Shown here piece after piece: positions 32,053 through 45,100 of a DNA stretch of 64,000 nucleotides. Under the pieces are notes generated by a model, which was not told the DNA's origin, did not search any database, and saw nothing but the letters and a program-made list of their open reading frames with translations. The translations under genes were made by a program, and so were the position numbers. Each line of letters begins with the position of its first letter. Within the stretch, counting starts at the first letter, position 1. The DNA is from Bacillota bacterium (GTDB lineage Bacteria > Bacillota > Clostridia > Acetivibrionales > DSM-1351), in the NCBI GenBank assembly GCA_023431385.1, contig JAEYWA010000138.1, positions 1-64,000 on the forward strand. Direction: 5' to 3'.

Positions 32053-33561
32053 ATGAGTCTTAGACCAGAAGAAATTAGCTCAATAATAAAGCAGCAAATA
32101 GAAAGCTATGGCGCTGCAGTAAAAACTGATGATGTAGGTTATGTACTTCAATCAGGTGACGGTATTGCAAGAATCTATGGCTTGCAATCATGTATGTCAG
32201 GTGAACTCCTACAGTTTGACAATAATGTATACGGTATGGCTCTTAATCTTGAGGAAGACAATGTTGGTTGCGTTGTACTGGGAGATGACAGAGAAATAAA
32301 AGAGGGTTCAACTGTAAAGAGAACAGGTAAGACAGTTCAGGTACCAGTAGGGAACTCTCTTATTGGCAGGGTAGTAGATCCCTTGGGAAAACCTCTTGAC
32401 GGAAAAGGGGATATTGCCGCTGAAAATTTCAGACCTGTTGATTTTACCGCACCGGGGGTTATTGACAGAAAGAGTGTAAACACGCCACTTCAGACAGGTA
32501 TAATGGCACTCGACGCACTTATTCCAATCGGAAGAGGTCAGAGAGAGCTTATAGTAGGTGACAGACAGACAGGTAAGACAGCGATCGCTGTTGATACTAT
32601 CATTAATCAGAAGGGTAAGGATGTTATTTGCGTATACGTTGCTATAGGACAAAAAGCATCTACCGTTTCAGGTATAGTCAATACTCTCGAAAGGTTCGGG
32701 GCTATGGAATATACAATAATTGTTTCTTCAACTGCCAGTGATACTGCTTCAGTTCAATATCTGGCTCCTTATTCAGGGTGTGCTATGGCAGAAGAATTCA
32801 TGTACAATCAGAACAAAGATGTATTAATTATTTACGATGATCTATCAAAGCATGCCGTTGCATACAGAGCAATGTCATTGCTTCTTAAAAGACCGCCGGG
32901 AAGAGAAGCTTACCCCGGGGATGTATTCTACCTGCATTCAAGATTACTTGAAAGAGCTGCAAAACTAAGCGACGAGTTGGGTGGAGGCTCAATTACCGCG
33001 CTTCCTATTATTGAAACTTTAGCAGGAGACGTATCTGCGTACATTCCTACCAATGTTATCTCAATAACAGACGGACAGATATATCTTGAATCAGAGTTAT
33101 TTAATGCGGGACAGAGACCGGCTGTCAATGTTGGTTTGTCGGTATCACGTGTTGGTGGTTCTGCCCAGATAAAGGCAATGAGAAAAATTGCAGGCCCTCT
33201 GAGAATCAATCTGGCACAGTATAGAGAGCTTGAGGCTTTTGCACAGTTTGGTTCCGACCTTGACAAAGCTACCCGAGATAAGCTGATACAGGGTGAAAGA
33301 TTGGTGGAAACCCTCAAACAGCCTTTGTATGCAACTTTACCAGTAGAAGAGCAGGTAATGATTCTATTCGCTTCTACAAAAGGTTATCTGATGGACTTGC
33401 CTGTTAACAAGGTCCGCAAATTTAACCAGGGGCTGATTGAGTTCGTTAAGGAAAAATACCCTAAAATACTTTCAAGTATTTCTGAAACAGGGGATATAAG
33501 TGATGAAGTAATGAAGCTTATGCAAACTGCTATTGAAGAGTTCAAGGGTCAGTTTGTTTAA
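32053..33561 (+). CDS. atpA: ATP synthase F1 subunit alpha
   Basis: Alpha forms the non-catalytic nucleotide sites of F1. The 502-aa product has the beta-barrel start, a P-loop GDRQTGKT at residues 169-176, and the family signature [17 protein letters not shown]. The C-terminal helical domain and length are normal. ATG 32053 follows GGGGTGAGAAAAGG, 32 bases after atpH. Confidence 0.98.
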   Translation: MSLRPEEISSIIKQQIESYGAAVKTDDVGYVLQSGDGIARIYGLQSCMSGELLQFDNNVYGMALNLEEDNVGCVVLGDDREIKEGSTVKRTGKTVQVPVGNSLIGRVVDPLGKPLDGKGDIAAENFRPVDFTAPGVIDRKSVNTPLQTGIMALDALIPIGRGQRELIVGDRQTGKTAIAVDTIINQKGKDVICVYVAIGQKASTVSGIVNTLERFGAMEYTIIVSSTASDTASVQYLAPYSGCAMAEEFMYNQNKDVLIIYDDLSKHAVAYRAMSLLLKRPPGREAYPGDVFYLHSRLLERAAKLSDELGGGSITALPIIETLAGDVSAYIPTNVISITDGQIYLESELFNAGQRPAVNVGLSVSRVGGSAQIKAMRKIAGPLRINLAQYRELEAFAQFGSDLDKATRDKLIQGERLVETLKQPLYATLPVEEQVMILFASTKGYLMDLPVNKVRKFNQGLIEFVKEKYPKILSSISETGDISDEVMKLMQTAIEEFKGQFV

Positions 33562-33588
33562 TAAATTAAAGAAACGGCGGGTTATCAT

Positions 33589-34473
33589 ATGGCAAATAAT
33601 ATGCGTGAAATTAAGTTGCGTATTAAAAGTATTAATCAGATGCGGCAAATAACCAAGGCCATGAAGTTGATATCAGCGTCAAAGCTAAAGAAGGCAAGAG
33701 CGCAACTGGAAGAAACCCTTCCATATTTTAGCAAGGTTAGAGAAACTATTGCAGAAATACTTGCACATAGTGGAGATGTTGAAAGCAGATATTTTAATAT
33801 CAATAACAAGCAGCTGGGAGGCAAGAAGGCTTATATAATAATGACCGGTGACAAGGGCTTGGCAGGTGGCTATAACAGTAATATCAAAAAACTTGCTGAG
33901 CAGGCCATAGGACAGGACAAGGATAATGCATTGCTGCTTGTAGCCGGAAATTCAGGAAGGTCTTATTTTGTAAAGAAAAACTACAAAGTTCATACTGAAT
34001 TTGATTATGCCGTACAAAATCCTACAGTTTATAGGGCCAGAGAAATTGCAGAAATCATTCTCGACCTGTATGACAAAAATGAGGTTGACGAGGTTTTTGT
34101 AGTATATACCAAGATGGTATCAGCTATTTCTCTTGAGCCTAAGCTACTGAAATTATTGCCTCTCGAAATCGGTGCCCTACGTGAAGATGTTAATTCCGAG
34201 GACATCAAAATTGACGAGCAGATTAAGTACGAGCCATCTTCTTCAGTGGTGCTGAATGTTCTGATACCTCAGTATATAAAAGGTGTAGTTTACGGAGTTT
34301 TTGTTGAAGCGTTTACAAGTGAACAGAATGCACGAATGACAGCAATGGACAACGCAACGAAAAATGCTGATGAGATGCTTTCAAAACTAAATTTATACTA
34401 TAACAGAGCCAGACAGGCCGCTATTACTCAGGAAATCTCCGAAATTGTGGGCGGCGCGGCAGCTTTGAAATAA
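33589..34473 (+). CDS. atpG: ATP synthase F1 subunit gamma
   Basis: Gamma is the central rotor shaft. The 294-aa protein has the N-terminal coiled coil with REIKLRIKSINQMRQITKAM and the C-terminal coiled coil ending in NRARQAAITQEISEIVGGAAAL, the gamma signature. ATG 33589 lies 27 bases after atpA behind a weak AACGGCGGG site. Length is as expected. Confidence 0.97.
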   Translation: MANNMREIKLRIKSINQMRQITKAMKLISASKLKKARAQLEETLPYFSKVRETIAEILAHSGDVESRYFNINNKQLGGKKAYIIMTGDKGLAGGYNSNIKKLAEQAIGQDKDNALLLVAGNSGRSYFVKKNYKVHTEFDYAVQNPTVYRAREIAEIILDLYDKNEVDEVFVVYTKMVSAISLEPKLLKLLPLEIGALREDVNSEDIKIDEQIKYEPSSSVVLNVLIPQYIKGVVYGVFVEAFTSEQNARMTAMDNATKNADEMLSKLNLYYNRARQAAITQEISEIVGGAAALK

Positions 34474-34508
34474 ATGTAATTGAAAAAATCAAGTATTTAA
34501 TTATATAA

Positions 34509-35951
<1,443 letters not shown>

Positions 35952-35993
35952 TTTCTTTTAACCCTTTCCAGTTTAGTTGGGTTGCTCAGAAAC

Positions 35994-36100
35994 ACGCAGT
36001 GTTTTGTCGAAGGGGGCCGTAGTGCCCCTAGCGAACAAGATAATTTGCCAGCAAAGACAGAGTAATTGGCATTACACATGTTTTGCGAAGCAAATTTCTT
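35994..36100 (+). repeat. Dispersed structured repeat, copy A (between atpD and atpC)
   Basis: This 107-base element matches the one at 58381-58492; by eye about nine tenths of the first 74 positions agree. Shared structure: GGGGC/GCCCC stem (GGGGGCA/TGCCTCC in copy B, so the stem is kept although bases changed) and AGATAATTTGC pairing with GCAAATTTCT (10 bp, one bulged T) in both copies. It lies in the transcribed gap inside the atp operon, ending about ten bases before the atpC ribosome site. Confidence 0.8.
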
Positions 36101-36122
36101 ACTGTTTATGGAGGATAACGAA

Positions 36123-36521
36123 ATGTCCACATTTATTTTGGAAGTTATTACACCGGGAAGAAAATTCTTTTCTGGAGAAGCGGAATGTGTAATCTTTAGG
36201 TCAATTGACGGTGAAATGGGAGTTCTAGCAAAACATGCGCCAACCGTAACAACTGTTAACGTCGGACCTTTAAAAATAAAGGCTGACGGTAAGTGGATAG
36301 AAGCTGTTGTAACCAATGGTTTTGCCAAAATCATGCCCGATAAGGTAGTTATAATGGCTGATACTGCCGAGTACCCAGAAGAGATTGATGTCAATCGTGC
36401 AAAGGCGGCCAAGCAGCGTGCCGAAGAAAAACTACAAAGACAGCTGAGTCAGTTGGAATATATGCGTTCAAAGGCTGCTCTAGCAAGAGCAATGGAAAGA
36501 ATTAAAGCTACAAGCAAGTAA
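36123..36521 (+). CDS. atpC: ATP synthase F1 subunit epsilon
   Basis: Epsilon sits on the rotor and can inhibit ATP hydrolysis. The 132-aa product has the beta-sandwich domain (FILEVITPGRKFFSGEAECVIFRSIDGEMGVLAKHAP) and the two-helix C-terminal hairpin (about 90-132). ATG 36123 lies eight bases after TGGAGG; an upstream in-frame ATG at 36066 would start inside the repeat. A very strong hairpin follows the stop, ending the operon. Confidence 0.96.
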   Translation: MSTFILEVITPGRKFFSGEAECVIFRSIDGEMGVLAKHAPTVTTVNVGPLKIKADGKWIEAVVTNGFAKIMPDKVVIMADTAEYPEEIDVNRAKAAKQRAEEKLQRQLSQLEYMRSKAALARAMERIKATSK

Positions 36522-36540
36522 ATACTTCGATAGAGGTTTG

Positions 36541-36587
36541 CAGACCCAAAACACCCCGCCCGCGAAAGGCGGGGTGTTTTGGGTCTG
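36541..36587 (+). terminator. Perfect 20-bp stem after the atp operon
   Basis: Arms 36541-36560 and 36568-36587 are exact inverted repeats (CAGACCCAAAACACCCCGCC) with a 7-base loop. No T-run follows, so it may act as a 3'-end stabiliser or a terminator of unusual type. Confidence 0.65.
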
Positions 36588-36734
36588 AGAGGAGTTTGAA
36601 AAGAAGATGCCGCGATGTAAATCCGAAGCTCTAATATCCTACCCACATTTTGCCGATATAAATATATAGGTTATAAGTAATTTAGGGTAACTTCAACAAA
36701 ACGATTGTGGTTTAATTACGGGAGGTATGAGTAA

Positions 36735-39101
36735 TTGATTATACTTAAGAGAAATAAGCAAAAAGAATTAAGAAACAGATTTTCAAAAAATATAAGGAGA
36801 TTTTCATTTTTACTGATATTTGCATTGCTCCTGCAGAGCTTTGCTTTATTTGGTGTAGTCCGTGGTGAAGCTATGTCGGAGCTGACTGTTACTGTTATCA
36901 ACAGTAATAAGGTAAAGCTTAATTGGATTGATAATTATTCCGATGAGAAAAGTTATATCGTAGAAAAAAAAGTGGATAACGGAACTTTTATGAAGATTTC
37001 CAGAGGTGCAAATTCAGAAGAATTTATTGATACTTCCGTCAACCCTAATCATTCATATACCTATCGGATAAAAGTTGTTGACTCAGCAAACTATACAAAT
37101 GAATATACAGAAGAGGTAACCTTACGTACAACTGATGTGGAAAAGCCTAATTCATTGAAGGTTACTGTTGTTTCGAGTGATCAAATAGATTTGAAATGGA
37201 GCTATCCTGACAATAAATCCTATAGTACGGTAATTGAAAAAAGGGAATATGGAGCAACTGAATGGTATCCAGTTGTTACTGTACCCGCTGGACAGTTCTC
37301 TTTTAGCGATAGAAATGTACAATCTGGTGTAACATATTATTACAAAGTTCGTTCAGTTTTTGTAGAAAATATAAAGTCCAGTTCATTTCCTGATGAAGAC
37401 AGGGGATACAGCTCCAGCCCGCTTTTAGAAAAGCCAACAGATTTATACGGCTTTGCAAAATCTCGATATGAAATTCAAATTGAATGGACAGATATCAATA
37501 ATGCAGCAACCTATCTAATCCAGAGAAAGTCACCAGATGAAAGTACTTTTAAGACTATTGGAGTAGTTCCAAACAATGTAAATGTATATGTTGATGTAAA
37601 TGACAGTTCAAGCCCCATTAAGCCTAACACAGTTTATACATATCGAATTCAGGCAATATCGGGTAACAGCTACTCGGAATACTCTGATTTGTTGAGTGTA
37701 ACCAGTACTTTTATTACGGCTCCGGAGGCATTGGCAGCTACCTGTTCTGACGGAACAAAAGTAAATCTAAACTGGAAAGATTTAAGCGACGGAGAAACAG
37801 GATTTGAAATTTGGCGAAAAGCTGCATCAGAAGCAGAGTGGACTTTATATGACAATGTAGGCAGAAATACAACTAGTTACATAGATTTGGGTGTTGCACC
37901 ACAAACTTCATATACTTATAAAGTCAGAGCAAAGATCAACGATTACAACGTTTTTTCAAACTTCACAGACCAAGCCAATATTTGGATTACCAGCATAAGT
38001 GCACCTACAAATTTATTTTATACCGTCAATCAGCTGAACGAGATTGAATTGAGCTGGGAGGATTCCAGCGGAGCTGAAACCGGATTTAAAGTGGAAAGAA
38101 GAGAAGGGGAGTTTGGCCAATGGAAGCAAATAGCTGCATTATCTCCTAATACTGAAAAGTATACCGACAAACGGATAAATAAAACAAAGGTGTATTACTA
38201 TAGAATTCAAGGTTATGACGCCGCAAATTCTATCGGATATAGCAATGAAATCATGGTTTCGCTTCAGAATCCCGGAAAGCCTACAGAGCTTCAAGCTAAA
38301 ATTATCTCGACAAATGAGATTAAATTGACTTGGAAAGATAATTCTTATCAGGAAAAAGAATTTGTTATAGAGGTTAAGCAGTTTAGCAATTTTAGAGAAT
38401 TGGGCAGAGTTAGCGCCAATACTACCGTATATATGCATAGTGGGATACTGTCCGAAGGTACTTTTACATACCGCGTCAAGGCTATAAATGGAACTGTACA
38501 AAGTGAATACTCAAATGAAGCAGTTGCTGTTGTAAGTAAGAAGGTCACCTATACAGATTTGGGGAAGGTACCCTGGGCAATTGCTGCAATTGATGGTCTG
38601 GCCGGCAAAAAGGTATTCGATGCCAAGGCTGGTTCGAAATTTTATCCAGAGCAGAGTATTACAAAGGGAGAGTATTGTGCAATTCTTGTAAGAGGTTTTG
38701 AGCTTGGAACCGTCGCGGCTGGAAGATATGCAGATGTTACATCCAAACACAAATACTATAAGGAAATAATGATAGCCTCTAAAAACGGGATAATATCCAG
38801 TGACAAGAATAATAAAATTTTTCCCGACCAGCTTATTACAAGAGAGCAAGCTGGAGTAATGCTTGCATTAGCTTTAAAAATAAGCGGCAAGCCATTACCG
38901 GAACAAGACATCAGTGTACTTAAGCAATTTGCAGATTACAAGCAGATTTCTGAGGAGGCAGCAGAAGGAATAGCAGCTGTGTGTGGGGCTGGTATCCTTA
39001 CAGGAAGAGAAGATAAGGGTAAAGTCTATTTAAAGATTTCAAACAATGTGACTAGAGCCGAGGCTGCTGTTATGGTATATAAGGCTTTAACCCTTCTATA
39101 A
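36735..39101 (+). CDS. Secreted fibronectin-III / SLH-domain protein (788 aa)
   Basis: A cell-surface protein with a signal peptide (about 20-44, FLLIFALLLQSFALFGVVRG). Six fibronectin type III modules follow (about 47-600), each with a W in strand C and a YTYRI/YYYKV-like strand F. Three C-terminal SLH motifs (about 605-788) carry the TKGE, TREQ and TRAE segments; SLH domains bind pyruvylated secondary wall polymers and hold proteins on peptidoglycan. TTG 36735 lies about ten bases after GGGAGG. It is the first of four SLH genes in a row. A promoter-like TTGCCG/TATAAG pair at 36650-36677 is weak. No catalytic domain is seen, so a structural or adhesive role is likely. Confidence 0.88.
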   Translation: MIILKRNKQKELRNRFSKNIRRFSFLLIFALLLQSFALFGVVRGEAMSELTVTVINSNKVKLNWIDNYSDEKSYIVEKKVDNGTFMKISRGANSEEFIDTSVNPNHSYTYRIKVVDSANYTNEYTEEVTLRTTDVEKPNSLKVTVVSSDQIDLKWSYPDNKSYSTVIEKREYGATEWYPVVTVPAGQFSFSDRNVQSGVTYYYKVRSVFVENIKSSSFPDEDRGYSSSPLLEKPTDLYGFAKSRYEIQIEWTDINNAATYLIQRKSPDESTFKTIGVVPNNVNVYVDVNDSSSPIKPNTVYTYRIQAISGNSYSEYSDLLSVTSTFITAPEALAATCSDGTKVNLNWKDLSDGETGFEIWRKAASEAEWTLYDNVGRNTTSYIDLGVAPQTSYTYKVRAKINDYNVFSNFTDQANIWITSISAPTNLFYTVNQLNEIELSWEDSSGAETGFKVERREGEFGQWKQIAALSPNTEKYTDKRINKTKVYYYRIQGYDAANSIGYSNEIMVSLQNPGKPTELQAKIISTNEIKLTWKDNSYQEKEFVIEVKQFSNFRELGRVSANTTVYMHSGILSEGTFTYRVKAINGTVQSEYSNEAVAVVSKKVTYTDLGKVPWAIAAIDGLAGKKVFDAKAGSKFYPEQSITKGEYCAILVRGFELGTVAAGRYADVTSKHKYYKEIMIASKNGIISSDKNNKIFPDQLITREQAGVMLALALKISGKPLPEQDISVLKQFADYKQISEEAAEGIAAVCGAGILTGREDKGKVYLKISNNVTRAEAAVMVYKALTLL

Positions 39102-39153
39102 CTGGTATAGCATGGAATTGGTTTAAATTCTATTGGATTGAGGAGCAGAACTG

Positions 39154-42100
39154 ATGAAAAGACTAAGACTAATAACAATAATGCTAACAATAGCATATGT
39201 ACTATTAATACCGCTTAACTCACTTGCAATAGGAGGAACGAATAGTGTAAATACTACCACTTCTTTGTTAAGTAAATGGCAGGGATACGGGATAGTTGAC
39301 AAAAGTATTTCTAGTAGTGACCTTAATAAAGCGATTGAGAAAATCGACTTTATCTCATTTATTAATGGAATTATGAAGCCCACAGGAAAGGTAGAAACAG
39401 GATTTATTGATCTTCCGAAGGACTCCTGGTACGAACAGGAGATAGCGAAGGCGGTTGCTGCCGGATATATAGACAAAGGTAATAATACGAAATTCAATCC
39501 ATTTTCAGAGATATCCAGATTGGAAGCAGCCTTAATGGTCAAGCGCGTATTTGGACTTGAGCTTAAAGATAAAAGAGTAATAGCTAAGATAAAGGATGCT
39601 GAAACTCTTGATAGTAATCAATTGGAAGGTTTTGCAGCAGTTATCGAAAAAGGATGTCTGACTCAGGTAGATGAAGGAAGATATGTTCCTTATGGAGTAC
39701 TAAAGCTATCCGATGCTCTAGAAATTCTAGATATTTGTGTGGGAGAGGTGGTTTCAGAGTCAGGAACTATATCCGACAATGTTCCGGGTAATATGCTGGT
39801 TAATACCGGGTCCGTGACATTAAAAAGCATGAATGTGGCAGGAGATCTGACCATTGGAGAAGGAGTTGGTAATGGAGACGTAAGTCTTGATGGGGTTTCA
39901 GTAAATGGAAAGCTTATAATAAGAGGAGGGGGCCCCAATACTGTTACCCTAACCAATACAAGAATAGATGACATACTTGTAATTGAAAAAAGTGAAGGGA
40001 ATGTACGTATAAGAACATTTGGTACTACTACAATAAAAGATACCCTCGTAAAATCCGGATGTTATTTAGATGAATATGGTCTAACCACTGGAAAAGGTTT
40101 TACTGATATTACATTGGACAAATCAACTATTGAAAATCAAAAAGTTGATCTTAATGGTGATTATAATAAATTAACAGTAAATGAAAGCAACCTTAATGTT
40201 AAGTTAAGCGGTAAGGCAGATGCTGTGGATATTTCAAAGGGTGCAACCAGTAACTTTACCCTGGATTCCGGAAACGTAAGGACATTCATTACAAAGGCTT
40301 CTCAGAACTTAATTGACATAATAGCTGGAACAATAACACACCTTTATATTGATACAGGTGCCATAGGTAATAAACTGACATTAAACGGAAAAGCTACAGT
40401 CAGTAACATCAATATCAAGGAAAATAGTATAATTGAACTTCTAAAAGGTACAGTCGAACAGCTTACCCTTGAATCCAATTCAACAGGTTCAAAGCTGAAT
40501 ATTTCAAGCGGTGCCTATCTGAAAAATCTAACTGCTAACGCTCCTGCTACAATAAGCGGGGACGGTTCTATTACCAATGCATATATATATGTACCAAACA
40601 TGAGTATGAACATTAAGCCAAGTGGGGAGTATATTAGAACAGGAACTGAAACTGGCTCTAGCAGCAAAGACACAAATTCAAGCTTACCTAAAATTATAAT
40701 TTCAAACGCATACAATAAAACCATTCAACTGGGCAGCAATGATCAAAAAATAAATGCACGTGCTTCAAACGGAGCGGAGATATTTTATAGCTCTGCCGAC
40801 AACTCCATTGTAACTGTCGGTGAAAAGGGTGAGTTGACTGGTGTTTCTGCTGGAACTACTGAAGTGTACATATCTGCTGTTAAACAAGGTTATGCTCCTG
40901 CTATTACTACAATAAAGGTCAGAGTAATAACCAAGAACAAAACTTCTTCAGGCACATTGGAGATTTCTCCTACTAGTGGAAAAGCCGGAAGTGTTGTTGA
41001 TAATTTCGCTATCAGATATACTTCAGGAGAAAACATAGTAAACGGAAGAATAGTTATCAATCTTCCTGCAGGTTTTGCTGCAACAGAAAATGATAAGGTC
41101 AGCATAAACTTCGGAAATGAAACGGCTTTAACAAAAGCACAGATTATCAATGAATATACATTATCCTTCTCAAATATATCTCTGGCAGAAGGTGAAAACA
41201 TTGAAGTCAGATTAAAGAATATTGAGATTCCATCAGGTCAACAATTTGTATTCAGTGCTGTAGCTGATTCAGATGGTATGGGACCGAAACTACCTGGAGG
41301 AGAAGTAAGTTGTATATTTACCGCAGATAGCTTAAAAGAACTTAAGGGTAAGGGTGTAAACTATTCAAAGCCTGAGTATGGTTCATTACAAGGTACTACA
41401 AAGATAGCGTCACTTTCTTTTGTAAACATAAATGGAGCAACCAAATGGATGATCAGTGATGACACCGCAATACCTGTATATGATCAAGTACTGTCGGGAA
41501 TTGACTATGTTGCAGGACAGGATATTCAGGCTGTTCCAAATCAGCAGATAATGCTTGCTGCAGTGGATTCCAATAACAGAGTAAAGGCGTACGCCATAAT
41601 CGAAATCTTGGATGAATACATCAGACCTGATGATGCGACTGCTCTGGATCCATCGGCAATTAGTGTTAAACCTGGTATACAGGCAGGAACAGTGATGATA
41701 GATATTCCAACTTCTGTATATGTTGATGGGGCTACTACCTGGATGTACAAAGTACAGAACACCCCGTCAGCAGCAATATTGATTGACAGTGTATTTGATG
41801 GAACAGAGAATTACTCCGCCGATAAGGATATTAAAGTATCCGACCATCAGTATATTGTACTTACAGCAGTTGACAGTTCGACAAGTAAGAAGGTTAAGGC
41901 ATATGTAAGCCTGCCGGTTTCAGGTAAGGTGAGCGTAGAGGCAGACAGACTTGTTAATGGCATAAACTATAAAGGCCCGGGTAATGGTTCAGATGTGGGA
42001 ACGATAATGATTGAAGGCCTGAATTCTGGCAGCTTTGATATAAGCGGCTGGCAGTATGTAGTACTTGACAAGATAGCAGTAATACCTTCAAAGGGAGCGC

Positions 42101-45100
42101 CTTTAGCCTCTTATAGAAAATATACCAGTAATGATTTCACTGGCTATGCTGAAAAGGATAGTATTTACGTTACTACAGGTCAGCATGTATTGCTTGTTGG
42201 TGTAAATAGTGCAGGCGATATAACTGCATATGCAGACATAACCGTTGATTCGGGAATGGTACGCCGCGAGGGTGCTCCGGCGATACCTCTCACAAACGTT
42301 GTTGGGCCAGTTATGGGGTCTATAGAAGGTACAACAAATGTTACAACCAACTTTAGTACACCAATAGCAGGAGCAACCAAGTACAAGTATAGATTCCAGG
42401 ATATTACAACTGTAGCTCCACAAATAAACAGCAAATCAGATAATTACTATGAGATGGAAAAAAATATGGCGGTAACCGGAAAATATCTGGTACTTGTTGC
42501 CGTGGATAACGGGGGACTCATTAAAGCCTACAGGGCTATTGAAGTAACCGATGAAATGATTCGCCCTGCCGATGCTTATTTACTAAAGGTAGCAAATAGT
42601 CATTACACCAGGCCGGTTCCGGGGACTACCATCGGCACCACCAGCCTTAGTCTGAACATAACGAAAATAGAAACCGACATTGGCAAGCAGGTTTCACAAT
42701 GGTGGTACATGCTTTCAGACAAAGACTTTGAAAAACCATACTTGGGTAGTGATCTGACAGGCAGTATGACCCAATATGTCCCTGACAGCAACATAGTTGT
42801 CCCAAATAGTGATAAGTACCCACAATATCTGCTTATCATAGGTGTCGACAGCAACAGCGGTACTTCTGGGACAATAGTATATTTGAAGGAGCAGCTGCAA
42901 TACGACCAAATCAAGCAGCCGGATTCAAGAGTACTTATATCCAGTGCTGAGGATAGCGTCAACTTCAATTACTCAGTTCCAGAGCCTGGAGACAAGGCAG
43001 GACAAACCAAAATAAAGACATTGAGTTTCTGGGGATTAAATGGGGCTTATAGCTGGGAATATAAGACTTCTGATTCACCTATAGATGCACCTGGTAACAA
43101 CACATCGGCAAATACACTAGGTACTTCTCCGTATAATACAACGATGAGTATTACGGTAGATAAGAAATACCTTGTATTATTTGCTGTTGATAACAATAAA
43201 CGCATAAAAGCCTACGCAAATATCCTGATTAGTGAAGCCCAGAAAAGGCCTCTGGACCTTGTAGAAGGACGCAACTACAGGATAGCAGCAGGAAGTGCAA
43301 AAGGCACTGTTGTAATACCGTTCCTATCCTTTGCTGATCTTGGAGCTACAGCACCTTATACCGGCTGGAGCTGGAAATATGCAGTCGGAAATGGTAAGTT
43401 CAACGTACCGGGCAGAGGAACAAAAGCGGCAGATATAGGTATTACTAACGCCGTATCAACTACAACAAATATTGATGCAATAGACGGACAATATCTGTTA
43501 TTGGTGGCTGTTGATGAGAATGGCTTTATCAAAGCTTTTGCCAACATACGTATAGGCTCGGGAGTAAGCAATCCGGGTGAGGCTGAGCTTATTCCCACCG
43601 AATATTACCGCCTTACAAAAGGTACCACTGAAGGCACCACTCGTTTTAGTGTTCTGGACATGGGAATATCCGGACAGACAAAATGGGCTTATGTAATAAA
43701 GGACACTGTTACCACTCCGTCGCCGGTTAAAAGAGATGTATTATTCAGTACTCTGGGTGCAAAAGCTCTTGATCCGACTAAAGATATACAGGTCGATTAT
43801 GGTCAGAGTATTCTCTTGCTGGCTGTCGATAAGGACAACAAGGTAAAGGGTTATGCTTATATCCCTGTTGAAGAGGATCAGATTCAGGCACCATTTGCAA
43901 TGAATCTTATAACAAAAACCGGAACTTACTCAGGACCAAGTAGGGGTAGTGAACCAGGAAGTACCAAGATTGCATTAATCGTTACTGATGATATTCCTGT
44001 AGATAAGGATGGTACAATATTCTGGAAGTACCAGAAAGGTACACGTCCATTTGATACACCGCATTTAAATGATGATGCATCACCAAGTTCAGGCTATTTA
44101 GATTATACAAGCAAAGCTGATATTCAAAATGTAAAGGCAGGAGAGTATTTATTAATAGTTGCGGTATCTAAAAATACTGATGGAAGTGAAAGAGTTAAGG
44201 CATATTTGAAATTCACAATGCTATCTGACTGGATTACACCAGCCAGGGTTAAGGAACTTGTTAAGAATACTAACTATGAAGATCTAATTCCTGGAAGTGA
44301 GCCTGGGACAACCAAGTTGACTGGTCTTGAACTTTTTGATTTGTCAAATTGCCAGTGGATGGTAAATATAACCGATACCGATGACAAGATTTATGAAGAT
44401 ACTCAGTTCTCAGGCAAAACCTATTCTGAGGGAGATAATATTGCCGTAAAGCAAGGTCAGTATGTGGTTCTGGCTGCAGTAGACAAGACAACTAAAAAAG
44501 TCAAGGCATATAAAAATATACTGATAGATAACCCTGCCTATTTAAACGCTCCCGGACTAAAATTAGGAGATAACTATGCAGCTCTTAAGTGGGGGTCGAA
44601 GGAAGGAACCACATCAGTATATGTATCTCCTAAAGGTCTCACCGGAAACATAGTGTTTGTCGTTAAGGTCGCAAATAAAGTAGAAAATATTGTAGCTGAT
44701 AGCCTAATTAGCTACACAAGTTCCACAGGCAGTGATTATAGTACTTTCAAAACATACACTGCAAATACTGATATATCCGTTAAGGCTGGGCAGTATATTT
44801 TACTTGCAGCAGTAGATACAGACAGTAAAAAAATTGTGGCATACAGAAATATTCCTGTAGCAGTGACTAGCATAATGCCTGAAGGTGCGGATATACTTGA
44901 TGAAAATGAAAACTACATGCCCCTTCAACCGGGAGATGCCCTCGGAAGTACAAAAATACCTCTGAAAGGCTTTGATGGAGTAAATGCAAACACATGGCTT
45001 GTGAAAGTGGTAGCTGCTCCAATAACCTCAGTTGCACTGGATTCAATGGACAATGACGCTAAAGTGTATGTATCAAATTCAGATATTTCTGTTAAACCTG

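Noticed and set aside
36066..36122. Longer atpC start at ATG 36066
   Set aside because: It would put 19 residues encoded by the dispersed repeat onto epsilon; ATG 36123 has a good ribosome site and gives the family N-terminus.
39123..39542. 139-codon minus-strand frame at the start of the giant gene, and similar antisense frames through 39-58 kb
   Set aside because: Each is opposite a long certain reading frame, with no ribosome site or recognisable domain.
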